From assembly GCF_001294335.1 (NCBI RefSeq), contig NZ_LGKG01000149.1, positions 15,161 to 79,160 on the forward strand: a DNA stretch of 64,000 nucleotides, in the 5' to 3' direction. The position numbers were made by a program, and so were the translations under genes. The number at the start of each line of letters is the position of its first letter. The first letter of the stretch is position 1. The DNA comes from Streptomyces chattanoogensis. GTDB lineage: Bacteria > Actinomycetota > Actinomycetes > Streptomycetales > Streptomycetaceae. Below, in pieces: positions 9,229 through 18,189 of the stretch. The notes under the pieces are model-generated. The model made no database searches. It saw only the letters and a list, made by a program, of their open reading frames with translations, and had not been told where the DNA came from.

Positions 9229-9849
9229 ATGGGGATGTCCGGTTTCTGGGCAGTGGGGGCGCTACGTGATGGAGAGGTCGCAGAGCTGGCACCGGTGGCG
9301 GCGCCGGCGATTGAAGCCGCCGTTGCGCGGCCGTCGGCGGTAGCGGCCTGGGCGCGTTGGGAGCGTGAGGCGGTAGGCAGAGGTGGGGCGGTGCCGGTGT
9401 GGCGTTCCGACGGCTACAACACCGACGAGGCTCTGCACCTGTACGACATGGTCAACGAATCGGCCTTCGATGCGCTGGATTCCTCCCGCGAGCTGCACGT
9501 TATGCAGTGGTGGGACCGGTTCGACGAGGCAGTCGAGCCGTTTGTCGAATCCGTCCGCAAGGACAACCCAGTGGCGGCCCTGTTCCATGGTCTGGGACCC
9601 CGACGCGCCGGAGCGCTGCCGGGCTGGGCGGGCGATGCGGTGCTGACCGCTGCCGAGGTGCGCCGCTGCCTGCCGGAGGTTGAATCCGCCCTCGCGCTGG
9701 TCGGCGCAGAGCGTGAGCAGACACTGGCCCGGATTGACGACTGGCCCGGTGACAAGGATCCTGTGGGACTCCTAGACGGACCTCTGCGGGTATGGCGGCA
9801 GGCAGCCGCGTCGGGGTTGGGACTGCTCTCCTCCCGCATCTGGTTCTGA
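9229..9849 (+). CDS. hypothetical protein, unknown family
   Basis: 206 residues from the ATG at 9229, chosen because GAAAGGGA at 9214-9222 precedes it by 6 nt; a second ATG lies two codons on. The protein is acidic, Ala-rich and mostly helical, without membrane segments or recognised motifs. Trp-rich stretches (VMQWWDRFDEAVEPF) suggest a packed helical core. It stands alone on the plus strand between the tRNA scar and a DUF6192 gene. I cannot assign a function. Confidence 0.55.
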   Translation: MGMSGFWAVGALRDGEVAELAPVAAPAIEAAVARPSAVAAWARWEREAVGRGGAVPVWRSDGYNTDEALHLYDMVNESAFDALDSSRELHVMQWWDRFDEAVEPFVESVRKDNPVAALFHGLGPRRAGALPGWAGDAVLTAAEVRRCLPEVESALALVGAEREQTLARIDDWPGDKDPVGLLDGPLRVWRQAAASGLGLLSSRIWF

Positions 9850-10456
9850 CCAGCCCACCGTCCCGCCCTCGGCGGAAACCAGACCACCCGGGCAGCCCGC
9901 CGTCGTGGGTCGGCGCGCCGAAGCTCATGGCGCAACCACGCCCTGCGTCATCCATGGGAGGACGGCGAGAGAGATCGGCTGTCGTACCTGCTCCATAAGG
10001 TGTGATGCGTGACGCGCCATGAACTTTTCGAGGCCTTGGCACGGTTACGAAATGGCTCCGGTGGGAGGACGGCGAGCACCCCAGAGGCCCTTGCTGCTGT
10101 TGTGGCTGTTCGGGCGTCACGCCGACGAGCGACGGCGAGCGAACGAACCGCCCATCGCTCCCCGCAGCGTCTGGCTGCTTCCCGAGTGAGCCGGTACAGG
10201 GCCGTTTGCGCCCGGAGCTCACTGCGTGAATGTGCCGTGGGCGCTCGTGTGGCGCTGGTGGTGGCCCACAGCGCGGGTGGCCTGCTCCGGCGGCAGCGAC
10301 GGTGTGGCTGTGCCACATGGCGCTGTCGGATGAGCCTCCTGCCGAAGACACGTGGCGCGCGAGCATGGTTTGCGTCGATGTCGCTGCGGGCGAGCGCGTT
10401 GTTGTATAGGCGTTCCTGGCGCAGCGGTGGTCAGGTGCGGCGTCAGGGAGACGCAA
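9850..10456. other. intergenic stretch, nothing recognised
   Basis: About 600 bp with open frames only from GC bias. One frame begins MTRHELFEALARLR from a GTG at 10009 but loses protein-like composition soon after. The AGGGAG at 10445-10450 belongs to the downstream gene. Confidence 0.4.
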
Positions 10457-11386
10457 ATGGGAGCCATCGGGATTCCGGAAGGATTCGAGAAGGCCGAGTG
10501 GGATGCATACGTCCGCAAGGGTCGGAAGCTGATCAAGCAGATCAGCGATGCCAAGTTCTCGCTGGGGGACACCCTCAACGAGATGCTCGTGCACCGTGGG
10601 CGGGGACACGGGGAGGTCACAGAGATCATCACGGCGTATGCGCGACAGATCGGCTCGACGTTCGAGACGCTGAAGCACTACAGATACGTGGCGTCGGCAT
10701 GGCCCGAGGAACAGCGTCGTAGCGATGTGGCCTGGAGTGTGCACAGGGAGCTGGCCGCCCACCCGGATCGGTTTGGTCTGATCCGTACGCAACCGCCGGA
10801 CCCGGTAACCAAAGAGCCGACCGATTGGACGTACGACCAGGCGTTGCGTGCGACAGAGCGGGATCCGGGGTATCCCGTGACCCGCGAGGAGAAGGTTGAG
10901 CGTGTCTCATCGATTCTCCGCGACTCCGATGTGGCCGCCGATGCGGTCGGCAGGCTATTGCAACGTCCAGAGGTTGCCTCCCGGGTTGTGGACGACCGAT
11001 GCTCGAGGAAGGCCATCAAGGAAGCGACCGCAGAGCGCTACCGCAAGCTCGACGATGAGGTGGTAGCGGCCCGAGAACTCGCCGCTGAACCGGTGGATGA
11101 AGATCCAGGCGCGTCGGCGCAGCCCGCGGTGGACTTCCGGCAGACTCCGCCGGCGGTCTTGAGAATCTTGGGACTGTGCACCAGCTTCTGCGTGTCTATG
11201 CGGGATGCGATCTTCGACGTCCAGGGCGAGAACCTCGCCCCGGAAGGCAAGGCGGCCATCACGGAGAGCCTGGAGAAGGTCCGCGAGATCTGCAGCTGGT
11301 GCGAGGACTCGATGACGTCTGGCCGGGCCGGCATGGACGAGGCGCTCGCTCGACTTCTCAGGACCGAGGGCGGTGAGGACTCGTGA
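10457..11386 (+). CDS. DUF6192-family protein
   Basis: 309 residues from the ATG at 10457, with AGGGAG 6 nt upstream. The N-terminal part (FSLGDTLNEML, then LKHYRYVASAWPEEQR) and a central segment (PVTREEKVERVSSILRDS, then LLQRPEVASRVVDD) match the layout of DUF6192 proteins common on Streptomyces plasmids and integrated elements. The central segment resembles ParB/KorB-like helical regions, so DNA binding is plausible but not shown. The stop overlaps the next gene's GTG by four bases (GTGA), implying translational coupling. Confidence 0.65.
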   Translation: MGAIGIPEGFEKAEWDAYVRKGRKLIKQISDAKFSLGDTLNEMLVHRGRGHGEVTEIITAYARQIGSTFETLKHYRYVASAWPEEQRRSDVAWSVHRELAAHPDRFGLIRTQPPDPVTKEPTDWTYDQALRATERDPGYPVTREEKVERVSSILRDSDVAADAVGRLLQRPEVASRVVDDRCSRKAIKEATAERYRKLDDEVVAARELAAEPVDEDPGASAQPAVDFRQTPPAVLRILGLCTSFCVSMRDAIFDVQGENLAPEGKAAITESLEKVREICSWCEDSMTSGRAGMDEALARLLRTEGGEDS

Positions 11387-11865
11387 CGACGCGGGCGAGG
11401 CCACGGGCCGCAGCGGACCTGGGTGAGGAACTGTGGGAGCGCGTCGAGGCCGCAGGCACCGAGGGCCTACCCCCTGATCGGGCGCGTGGGTCCATGACCC
11501 GCAGCCAGTTCGAGCGAGCCAAGGCATGGGTCCGGGACAAGAAGTGTGCATTGGAGCGCAGGGCGTTCGTGCTCTTTGAGGGCTTCTACGTGACTACTGT
11601 CGATCCGGTGCTGTGCGCCAGCGCCGTGGTGCGGGAGTTCAAGGTCATCGAGCGCCGCGTTACCCGCATCTACACCAGCATGATCGAGCCACTGCCAGCG
11701 GAAGCACAGAACACGGCGGCGATCGGCCTGCTCAAGGCGCAGTGCCTGGGAGTCATCAATGCGATGAAGGTCCTTGACGAGGCGGGCTACTCGGCGGATG
11801 CGGCAGCGAAGCTGGCAGCGACCAATGGAGCGAAGTCGAGGCGGGGGCGGACCCGACCGCAGTGA
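11383..11865 (+). CDS. RacP-like winged-helix protein
   Basis: 160 residues, starting with a GTG inside the stop of the DUF6192 gene. The segment GLPPDRARGSMTRSQFERAKAWV followed by a strand (ALERRAFVLFEGFYVTT) looks like a helix-turn-helix with wing, as in RacP-type proteins that accompany DUF6192 proteins in Streptomyces. The C-terminal half is helical and may dimerise. The basic tail (RRGRTRPQ) would suit DNA binding. A regulatory role for a lost mobile element is inferred. Confidence 0.45.
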   Translation: MTTRARPRAAADLGEELWERVEAAGTEGLPPDRARGSMTRSQFERAKAWVRDKKCALERRAFVLFEGFYVTTVDPVLCASAVVREFKVIERRVTRIYTSMIEPLPAEAQNTAAIGLLKAQCLGVINAMKVLDEAGYSADAAAKLAATNGAKSRRGRTRPQ

Positions 11866-12152
11866 CCGGCCGGCGTGTCAGCGGGGCACGGTCCGGGAGG
11901 ACTTGCGTAGTCGAGGTGCATCATCCGCAGTTGTGCATCAATTCTCGCACGCAACGCCAACATCTCCCGCCTGTTCTTCAGCTCGGCCTGTGCCTACCGG
12001 ATCGGAACAACGCGCGCAGATCCGATCGAGACACTCAGGCGACCCCCGTCTGGAAGATTCCGGTGATCAAAGCTCAGCAGGGTGCGTGTCGCCAGGCCAA
12101 TGGGAGTTTTCGACAACCGCCTGCAAGTGGGAATCTTCTGTTGAGTACGTGA

Positions 12153-13109
12153 ATGGAGGCGAGGCCATGCACAGGATGTTCAGCATCACGAATGACCTGC
12201 GATCGGCGCATTGGCGCTCCAGCCTTCGCCCTGTCCGACGGCGCGCCCGGCGCGATCGTCATGTCACCCGGAGATGCCCGCGGCACCCGGCTGATCCCGG
12301 AGAAGGGTGGCGGCTACTGCTGCGGCCTCGACGGGGCTGATGGCCCCAACATGGCCTGCGAGGCGTGCGGCTTGCCCGTGGCGAGCCGGATCGACGACTG
12401 CTCGCTCTGGCAGACGGTGTGGCTCGCACCCAACGCCGTACGCCGCCTCCCCGTCGACGACGCCGACGCCGACGCCGCACCGCTCTCCTGGGGCGAGCTG
12501 ACGGCGGAATGGAGGGGCATGCTCCCGTTCGAGCCGATCGCCACGTGGGGATCGGGACTTGGGCGGAACCACTGGTGGTTATGGAGCCCGCAGTAGGAGG
12601 CGGCAACCGGCAGTGCGCTCGCCCACCTGCTGGCGGCCTCAGAAGGCCGGCCGGTGACCGTCCCGGACGGCCTGATCAAGGAGGTGTTCCAACGCGCCCT
12701 CGACGCCCTGCTGCCCGCAGGGCCGCCAGCGCGGCGCGCCGTCCTGGCCGGACCGGGACAGCCCGCCCTTGACGCGGACGTCGACGTCCTCCTTGCGCCG
12801 GCCCATCCTCAGACGGGGGGGAAAGCTGGACTCCGGCCGACCCGGCCACCTCGGCATACCTGGTGGCGCTGCCGTTCGGGGTGTGGCTGTGGCTGGCCTT
12901 CCCCGAGCCGTGCCTGCCCGTTCCTGCGTCGGGCGGCATGCCTGACGGTGTCCTCCGCGACGAACCGCCCATGCCGCGCCCGCTACCTGTTCCGGGCCGG
13001 CCCGGGAGCGTTCCAGCACACCCTGGTCCGGCTGCCAGTCGTCCGCAGCCCGTGGCTGCGCGAGATCCTCGAAAACCTCACGCAGCACATGCGCACCCGC
13101 CTGTTCTAG
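12153..13109 (+). pseudogene. decayed gene with one in-frame stop and two frameshifts
   Basis: The first 147 codons read cleanly and contain a Cys-rich segment (GGGYCCGLDG, then CEACGLPVASRIDDCS) that looks like a metal-binding site. The frame then meets TAG at 12594-12596, continues in the same frame, shifts at the seven-G run near 12820 (the protein-like frame becomes the one containing LPFGVWLWLAFPEP), and returns to the first frame near 12980 to end in LVRLPVVRSPWLREILEN. The pieces read as one former protein of about 315 residues. Three lesions make function unlikely. I do not know the family. Confidence 0.55.
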
Positions 13110-13217
13110 CCCACGACCGGACACATGTCAGCGTGGCCGGCACATACGGGGCCGGGCCAAAGATCTTTAGCAGCACTGGCACGGCCCCTGGGAGGGCTGC
13201 AAACGTCAGGCTTCTAT

Positions 13218-13272
13218 CCCGGAACAACTGGAGCGTTCCGTGGGCAATGCGGGGGCGGCTGCGCCGCGCGCC
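13218..13272. promoter_or_regulatory. upstream block 1 (copy A) with inverted repeat CGGAAC-N9-GTTCCG
   Basis: 55 bp that recurs almost identically at 17064-17118. The inverted repeat at 13220-13240 looks like a dimeric regulator site. It lies about 100 bp upstream of the small WXG-like gene at 13361, so it is probably part of the promoter of this T7SS substrate module. Confidence 0.5.
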
Positions 13273-13300
13273 TATTAGCGGCCGGTGCACGGCAAGCTGC

Positions 13301-13360
13301 TAGCGTCCATGACAAGACAGGCAACTGGCCCAGTGGGCCAGGAGAACGGGGGTTCGGGGG
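13301..13360 (+). promoter_or_regulatory. upstream block 2 (copy A) with 17-bp palindrome
   Basis: Contains the perfect palindrome CTGGCCCAGTGGGCCAG at 13325-13341, followed by GGAGAACGGGGG, which serves as the ribosome binding region for the ATG at 13361. The same block is found at 18114-18172. The palindrome could be an operator or a leader hairpin controlling translation start. Confidence 0.5.
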
Positions 13361-13810
13361 ATGTCCTTCGACGCTGAGTGGGCGGAGCTCAAGGCCGGTG
13401 CAGCGGCTCGGCAGTCCACGCAGATGCAGCTCAATCAGCTTGCGCCCGATGGAGGGGGTGGTGGTACCCCGCAGGGCGACCTGACCGTCGACCAGAAGGA
13501 CCTGGCCGCCATCGGGGACGTGGCGTTCAAGCTGCATCAGGATCTGGACAAGGCCGGCGACCACGCCCGCGTCAGCAGCATGAAGGCCGCCTCGTCCCTG
13601 GAGAAGGACTTCGCGATCGGGGGCGCGCTGGATCACGTGGCGGAGCGGTGGTTGGACCAGCTGCGCAGTGTGCTGGACGCGTGCGCGCACATCTCCAACC
13701 ACCTCGACTACACCAGGAAAGCCCACGCCAGCAACGATGCCTACCTCGGCACCGTCTTCAGCAAGATATCCACTCTCGACCAGGGCTTTGATGAGGGGAC
13801 CCAGCGCTGA
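13361..13810 (+). CDS. small WXG-like helical protein of a T7SS substrate module
   Basis: 149 residues. It opens MSFDAEWAELKAGAAARQSTQM, closely like the start of the protein at 21333-21779 (MAWDEWEQLKAEAAERATTGM), so the two are paralogues. After a Gly-rich loop it is helical, with WLDQLRSVLDACAHISNHLDY near the end. Such short helical proteins typically pair with a larger T7SS substrate as secretion partner or chaperone. Its TGA overlaps the ATG of the next gene by one base, indicating coupled translation. No signal peptide is present. Confidence 0.65.
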   Translation: MSFDAEWAELKAGAAARQSTQMQLNQLAPDGGGGGTPQGDLTVDQKDLAAIGDVAFKLHQDLDKAGDHARVSSMKAASSLEKDFAIGGALDHVAERWLDQLRSVLDACAHISNHLDYTRKAHASNDAYLGTVFSKISTLDQGFDEGTQR

Positions 13811-15990
13811 TGGATCTCGAAGCCCTGCAGCACGGCAACTTCTCCCAGCTCGGTGAGGCCGTCACCGACTGGACCCAGATGATCGGCAAGCTGGAGAAGC
13901 TCAAGGACCGGGCGGAGAACGAACTGGACAAGAAGTCCAAGAAAGCCAATTGGTCCGGCGTCAACGCCACCGTCACCCGTGAGTTCATCACCAAGACCGC
14001 CAAGGAATTCGGCGACGCCGTCACCCAGGCCCGCTCCATCCGCAACATCCTCCGCGACACTCGCGACGAGCTCATCGGCTATCGCGGCGACCTCCAAGAC
14101 GCCATCGATCGCGCCCTCAAGAAGAAGATCAGCGTGATGGGCATTGGCGGTGGCAAGTTCCTGGTCTCCTCCATGTGCACACCGGATGAAGACCAGCCCA
14201 CCGAGGGTGCGATCAACGCCGTCAAGAACGAAATCCAAGGCATCCTCGCCAAAGCCACGGAATCTGATGACAGCGCAGCGAAGGCGCTCCGCGCGCTGGC
14301 AGACCAGGCTAAGTACGGCTTCTCGGGCGCCGAGTACAAGGACCGCGACTCTGCCGCCGAGGCCCTCGCGGAGGCAGAACACATGGCGAAGCTCGCCAAG
14401 AAGGACCCGGAGAAACTCACAGCCAGAGAGCTGGCGACACTCACCGCTGGCTTGAAGAAATACAGGAACGACGAACTCTTCTCGGAACGATTCGCCGTTC
14501 TCATGGGGCCCAAGGGAACGCTGGGTTTCTGGGCAGGCACCGCGGATACACATGCTCGGGCCAGCGGAGCCGAACTTGATCAACTCAAGGAACTCCAGAA
14601 GAACTTGAGCATGACCCTGGCCACGGCAACCCATTCTGATTCCGCCGCCATGCAAGAGTGGAAACGGGACATCATCAACGAAGGGAACACGAGCTTCAGG
14701 CCCGATCCCTCGGATCCCTACAAGAGTCCGCTCGGGGTTCGTGGGTTCCAGGTGATGAGTAGTCTGATGAGTCATGGTAAGTACGACACGGAGTTTCTTG
14801 ACGACTACGGCAAGAAGCTGCTCAAGGCGGACATGGCTCCTCGGGGGAGTGTGGGAACGGGTACCAACGAAGTCTGGGAGAACGCGGACCAGTCCTTGGA
14901 TCTTGTATTTGGCAAGGGCGCCGGCGGCGACCCCGTGATTGGCTTCATGGATGCTCTCTCCCACAACTCTGAAGCAGCCACGAACACCTTCGACTCGAAG
15001 GCCACCCTTGACCACGTGCTCCAGAGCACGAAGTACACGGACAGGGGAGTATCGGTCGGCCACGCACTCGAAGCTGCGGTCACCGGCGTTTCACGCGGCG
15101 AGACACCATCCGAGCCCGTCCCGCACAGCAAGACACAGGTCACGATCATGAAGAACATCATGAACGCTGTTGCGCAGCCGGATGGTGGGGCGGATCTGGT
15201 GAAAAAGGGGATTGGTGGGAGTTTCGGGCATATGGCGTCCGCTTATATGCCCGAGATCAACAGGACGATGGCCGGCCAAGGGGCAGAATCAATTTTCCTG
15301 ACGAACAGCGCTGCGCCGGACGACCTCGAAAGGACAGATGCCACACGGTTTCTGTACGAGGTCGCAAGAGACACCAATGGGAAGGCTGCACTTCTCTACG
15401 GTGAGGGCATCTACACGAGCAGCGTCCTCGAAGCGCATATTGCAGACCCTGACCTCCATGACAGCACCACAAACCAGAAGATAGGAGTGATTGCCAAGAA
15501 CGCTGGAGTCATTGACGGGATCATAGCGCATTCGACTGCCGACGCCGAGATCTCAGAGGCCAAAGAAGGGGAGAAGGATTGGAATGAATCGGTGAAACGT
15601 GAGGGTGATTACTACAAGTCGGTGGTATCCGCAGGCCTCGGCGTAGGAGCCGTTGCCCTCGCCCCGCAGAACCTGACAGGCGCCATGGCAGGAGCGGCTG
15701 GCGGCGGATTCTTCGGCGGAATCGCCGGCATGGCCGTCGACCGGTTTATGGAAGGGCGGGAACAGGACAAAGCGGAGGACTCCGCCCTCTATGGTACAGG
15801 AAAGGACCTCAACAAGGCTCAGGACGACGCGAATTGGCAGACGCAGCAGTCGGCGAGGAACGCCATCGAGAGGCACGACTCGGCATTGAAAAAAGGCTCG
15901 ATAGATGTCTTGATCAACGACAAGCTAAACGATGGCTGGCAACATAGCGATACCATTCTGGAAGATGCTCACAGGCGCCCGAGTGCGTAG
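13810..15990 (+). CDS. large LXG/WXG-like T7SS substrate candidate (DUF6571-like)
   Basis: 726 residues. The helical N-terminus (MDLEALQHGNFSQLGEAVTD, then ENELDKKSKKANWSGVNATV) resembles the start of the alpha/beta hydrolase at 19.5-21.3 kb and carries a W-S-G turn near residue 56, like LXG/WXG export domains. The middle is helical and contains FLYEVARDTNGKAALLYGEG. A Gly/Ala-rich hydrophobic hairpin near 610-640 (AGAAGGGFFGGIAGMAVDRF) could insert in a membrane. It resembles proteins catalogued as DUF6571 in Streptomyces, from memory. No toxin active site is apparent. It is coupled to the small WXG-like gene and followed by a membrane protein gene. Confidence 0.65.
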   Translation: MDLEALQHGNFSQLGEAVTDWTQMIGKLEKLKDRAENELDKKSKKANWSGVNATVTREFITKTAKEFGDAVTQARSIRNILRDTRDELIGYRGDLQDAIDRALKKKISVMGIGGGKFLVSSMCTPDEDQPTEGAINAVKNEIQGILAKATESDDSAAKALRALADQAKYGFSGAEYKDRDSAAEALAEAEHMAKLAKKDPEKLTARELATLTAGLKKYRNDELFSERFAVLMGPKGTLGFWAGTADTHARASGAELDQLKELQKNLSMTLATATHSDSAAMQEWKRDIINEGNTSFRPDPSDPYKSPLGVRGFQVMSSLMSHGKYDTEFLDDYGKKLLKADMAPRGSVGTGTNEVWENADQSLDLVFGKGAGGDPVIGFMDALSHNSEAATNTFDSKATLDHVLQSTKYTDRGVSVGHALEAAVTGVSRGETPSEPVPHSKTQVTIMKNIMNAVAQPDGGADLVKKGIGGSFGHMASAYMPEINRTMAGQGAESIFLTNSAAPDDLERTDATRFLYEVARDTNGKAALLYGEGIYTSSVLEAHIADPDLHDSTTNQKIGVIAKNAGVIDGIIAHSTADAEISEAKEGEKDWNESVKREGDYYKSVVSAGLGVGAVALAPQNLTGAMAGAAGGGFFGGIAGMAVDRFMEGREQDKAEDSALYGTGKDLNKAQDDANWQTQQSARNAIERHDSALKKGSIDVLINDKLNDGWQHSDTILEDAHRRPSA

Positions 15991-16015
15991 CCCGAATGAA
16001 GGTGTTGTAACCGTC

Positions 16016-16648
16016 GTGAAGTTGAATGTAAATAAGAGAGTGACCAAGATCGCACTGTGTTGCATCCTCTTGGGTGCGGGAGTGTTTGGTTTCTTGGAGT
16101 TCTTCACCAAGGGGCTCGACCGTCTACCTGCCAAGGTATGCCACGGGGCAGTGGACCGTGAGATAGCAGCCAGTGCGCTCCCTGATACACGTAAGGCATA
16201 CGAGGGCGGGAAAAGTGACCCTTCTGGGGAGACGTTCACTTCCACGTGCTACGTCAAGACCAGCAGTAACTTCATCAGCGAGGGTTCAATTATTTCCGGC
16301 GAGGCCGAACTTGGTGACGCGACTTCTACCTCCTGGAGTAACCGCTTTACGGCAAGTGGGAACGGGAAGAAGTTCGAAGCGTCATCGGGAGGCATTAAGG
16401 CGATTTCATATCCTGAACGCTCTTCGATCTACGTCCCTTGCACACCGCCCGGTAAGAAGAAAGAACAAGCACGTCAGGCCTATGCATTGATCGTGGAGGC
16501 GAGGACCATCGGAGAGACTCGTGTGACCGGAACACCGCTTCGTCAGGCAATCACGGACTTTGCTTATCAACTGGCCCGGCATGCCTATAAGGTCGGTGAA
16601 TGCCAGGAGCCAAGGAAGTTCCCCGCCGAACTTCCTCGCCTCCACTGA
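16016..16648 (+). CDS. single-pass membrane protein of the substrate module
   Basis: About 210 residues from the GTG at 16016. I preferred this to 15932 because AAGGTG lies about 12 nt upstream and the hydrophobic segment then falls near the N-terminus (VTKIALCCILLGAGVFGFLE). The remainder is extracytoplasmic with Cys pairs (KVCHGAV, STCYVKT, VPCTPPG, GECQEP) that may form disulfides. It follows the large substrate gene by 25 bp and is likely in the same transcript. An immunity or docking role is possible from position only. Confidence 0.6.
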   Translation: MKLNVNKRVTKIALCCILLGAGVFGFLEFFTKGLDRLPAKVCHGAVDREIAASALPDTRKAYEGGKSDPSGETFTSTCYVKTSSNFISEGSIISGEAELGDATSTSWSNRFTASGNGKKFEASSGGIKAISYPERSSIYVPCTPPGKKKEQARQAYALIVEARTIGETRVTGTPLRQAITDFAYQLARHAYKVGECQEPRKFPAELPRLH

Positions 16649-17063
16649 GTTAGCGGTGCGGCTCGCCAGCAGCCCGAGGGTGTGCGCCCTGGGGCGACGA
16701 TGTTGGCCAGGGCATCGCCCAGTTCGCCGAAGGCCCTGTTCTGGGAGTAAGGCCAACCGCAACCGCCCGTGCCACCTGGCTCACCGAGGCGAAGCAGCGG
16801 GGGAGAAGATGGCGATGCGGCAGTGGCGAGTTCTTGGCGCACAGCACCGTGCATGGTGAAGTTGCAGGTCGCGGGGCTGGTGTGCGTGGGGTTCGGGATG
16901 CTCGTACTGATCGCCGGGCGCATGACTTTGGCGAAGATCGTCGGTCACCGGGCGACTTCGCGGTCGTCAGGACCAGCAGGCTGGTGCCAGGGCGGTCGCC
17001 TACTTCGGGTCGGTGCGGACGTTGCCGAGCACTCGTCAGTTCTTCAGGTGGGCGAGGCCGTGC
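16649..17063. other. intergenic stretch; possible remnant of a small membrane peptide
   Basis: No intact gene. From the ATG at 16853 a short hydrophobic peptide can be read (VAGLVCVGFGMLVLIAGR), but the frame then runs into the duplicated block at 17064 and the IS, so a real product is doubtful. Confidence 0.35.
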
Positions 17064-17118
17064 CCGGAACAACTGGAGCGTTCCGTCAGCAGGTGCGGGG
17101 GCGGCTGCGCCGCGCGCC
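17064..17118. promoter_or_regulatory. upstream block 1 (copy B)
   Basis: Near-identical to 13218-13272, including CGGAAC-N9-GTTCCG at 17066-17086. Here the block runs into IS630 sequence instead of a WXG-like gene. Confidence 0.5.
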
Positions 17119-17123
17119 CGCTA

Positions 17124-18113
17124 AAGGCCAGCAAACGACGGTGAGTGAGCGGTCGGTGGAACGGTGGCGCCGTCAGTGGCGGGAGCATGGTCAAGGCGGT
17201 GTCCGTTCAAAGGGTTCACCAGGACGTCCGAGACTGAACGAGGCTCAAATGGCCAGGCTTGAGCGTGAGTTGGAGCGTGGTCCGCTCGCTCACGGGTGGG
17301 CGGACCAGCGGTGGACGCTCGCGCGTGTGAAGACGTTGATCGGGTGGTTGTTCCATGTCAGTTACACGGTGGAGGGCACATGGTGGCTGCTGAAGCGTCA
17401 TGGCTGGTCGTGGCAGCAGCCGGCCCGTAGGGCGATCGAGCGGGACGATGAGGCGGTCGAGTTGTGGAAGAAGGAGGTGTGGCCGCGGGTAAAAGCACCG
17501 CGGCGGTCCGCGGGGCCTGGATCGTCTGCGAGGACGAGGCCAGTCAGTCGCTGAGGTCGCCACGCGCAAGAACCTGGGGCCGGGTTGGCCGGACGCCAGT
17601 GGTCCGGGTACGGGGCCGGGGCTCCGGACGCGTCTCCATGGCCGGAATGACCTGCTTCAAGAACGGAGAGCGTTCACGGCTGATCTACAGCTTCCGCGTC
17701 CATCGGGGACGCAAGGGCGAGCCCAAGGGCTTCACCTGGCAGGACTACCGCGACCTCATCGTGCGGGCACACCACCAGCTCCGTGGCCCGATCGTCCTGG
17801 TCTGGGACAACCTGCGGACTCATCTGATGCCGCAGATGAAGGCTTTCATCGCCGAGAACGACGACTGGCTGACAGTGTTCCACTTCCCCGCCTACGCGCC
17901 CGACCTCAACCCGCAAGAAGGCATCTGGTCACTGGTGAAACGCACCATCGGCAACCTCGCCGTCGCCAACCTCGATCAACTGGCCACCGCCGTGAAACGC
18001 AGCCTCAAGAAGATCCAGTACCGTCCACATCTGATCAACGGCTGCCTCACGGGCACCGGCCTGACCATGGACGCCTGACCACGATCAGACCGACATCACG
18101 CATTCAAATTCAG
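17124..18113 (+). mobile_element. IS630-family element, truncated on the left
   Basis: It is flanked by TA at 17122-17123 and at 18114-18115. Comparison with the uninterrupted copy at 13218-13360 puts the right junction exactly at TA before GCGTCCATGACAAG. The left side lacks the first ~40 codons of a full IS630 transposase and shows no inverted repeat matching the right end, so the left end is deleted or rearranged. Confidence 0.55.
17141..18078 (+). CDS. IS630-family transposase in two frames (-1 shift at AAAAG)
   Basis: The first frame encodes the helix-turn-helix part (VSERSVERWRRQWREHG to EVWPRVK); the second encodes the DDE domain (D in CEDEASQ, D in VWDNLRTH, E in NPQEGIW). They join at AAAAG (17491-17495): slipping back one base gives VKSTAAVRGAW, which restores the family pattern. 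Relatives of this group are known to use programmed frameshifting. The very N-terminus is missing, so activity is doubtful. It lies within a duplicated promoter block. Confidence 0.7.
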
Positions 18114-18172
18114 TAGCGTCCATGACAAGCCCAGGTAACTGGCCCAGTGGGCCAGGAGAAGGGGGAGTTCGG
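18114..18172. promoter_or_regulatory. upstream block 2 (copy B) with 17-bp palindrome
   Basis: Matches 13301-13359, including CTGGCCCAGTGGGCCAG at 18139-18155 and the GGAGAAGGGGG ribosome binding region. No gene start follows; instead the 3' end of the minus-strand lipoprotein gene begins at 18190. The gene this leader once served appears lost. Confidence 0.5.
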
Positions 18173-18189
18173 CCAGCCCGGCCCCCGCG

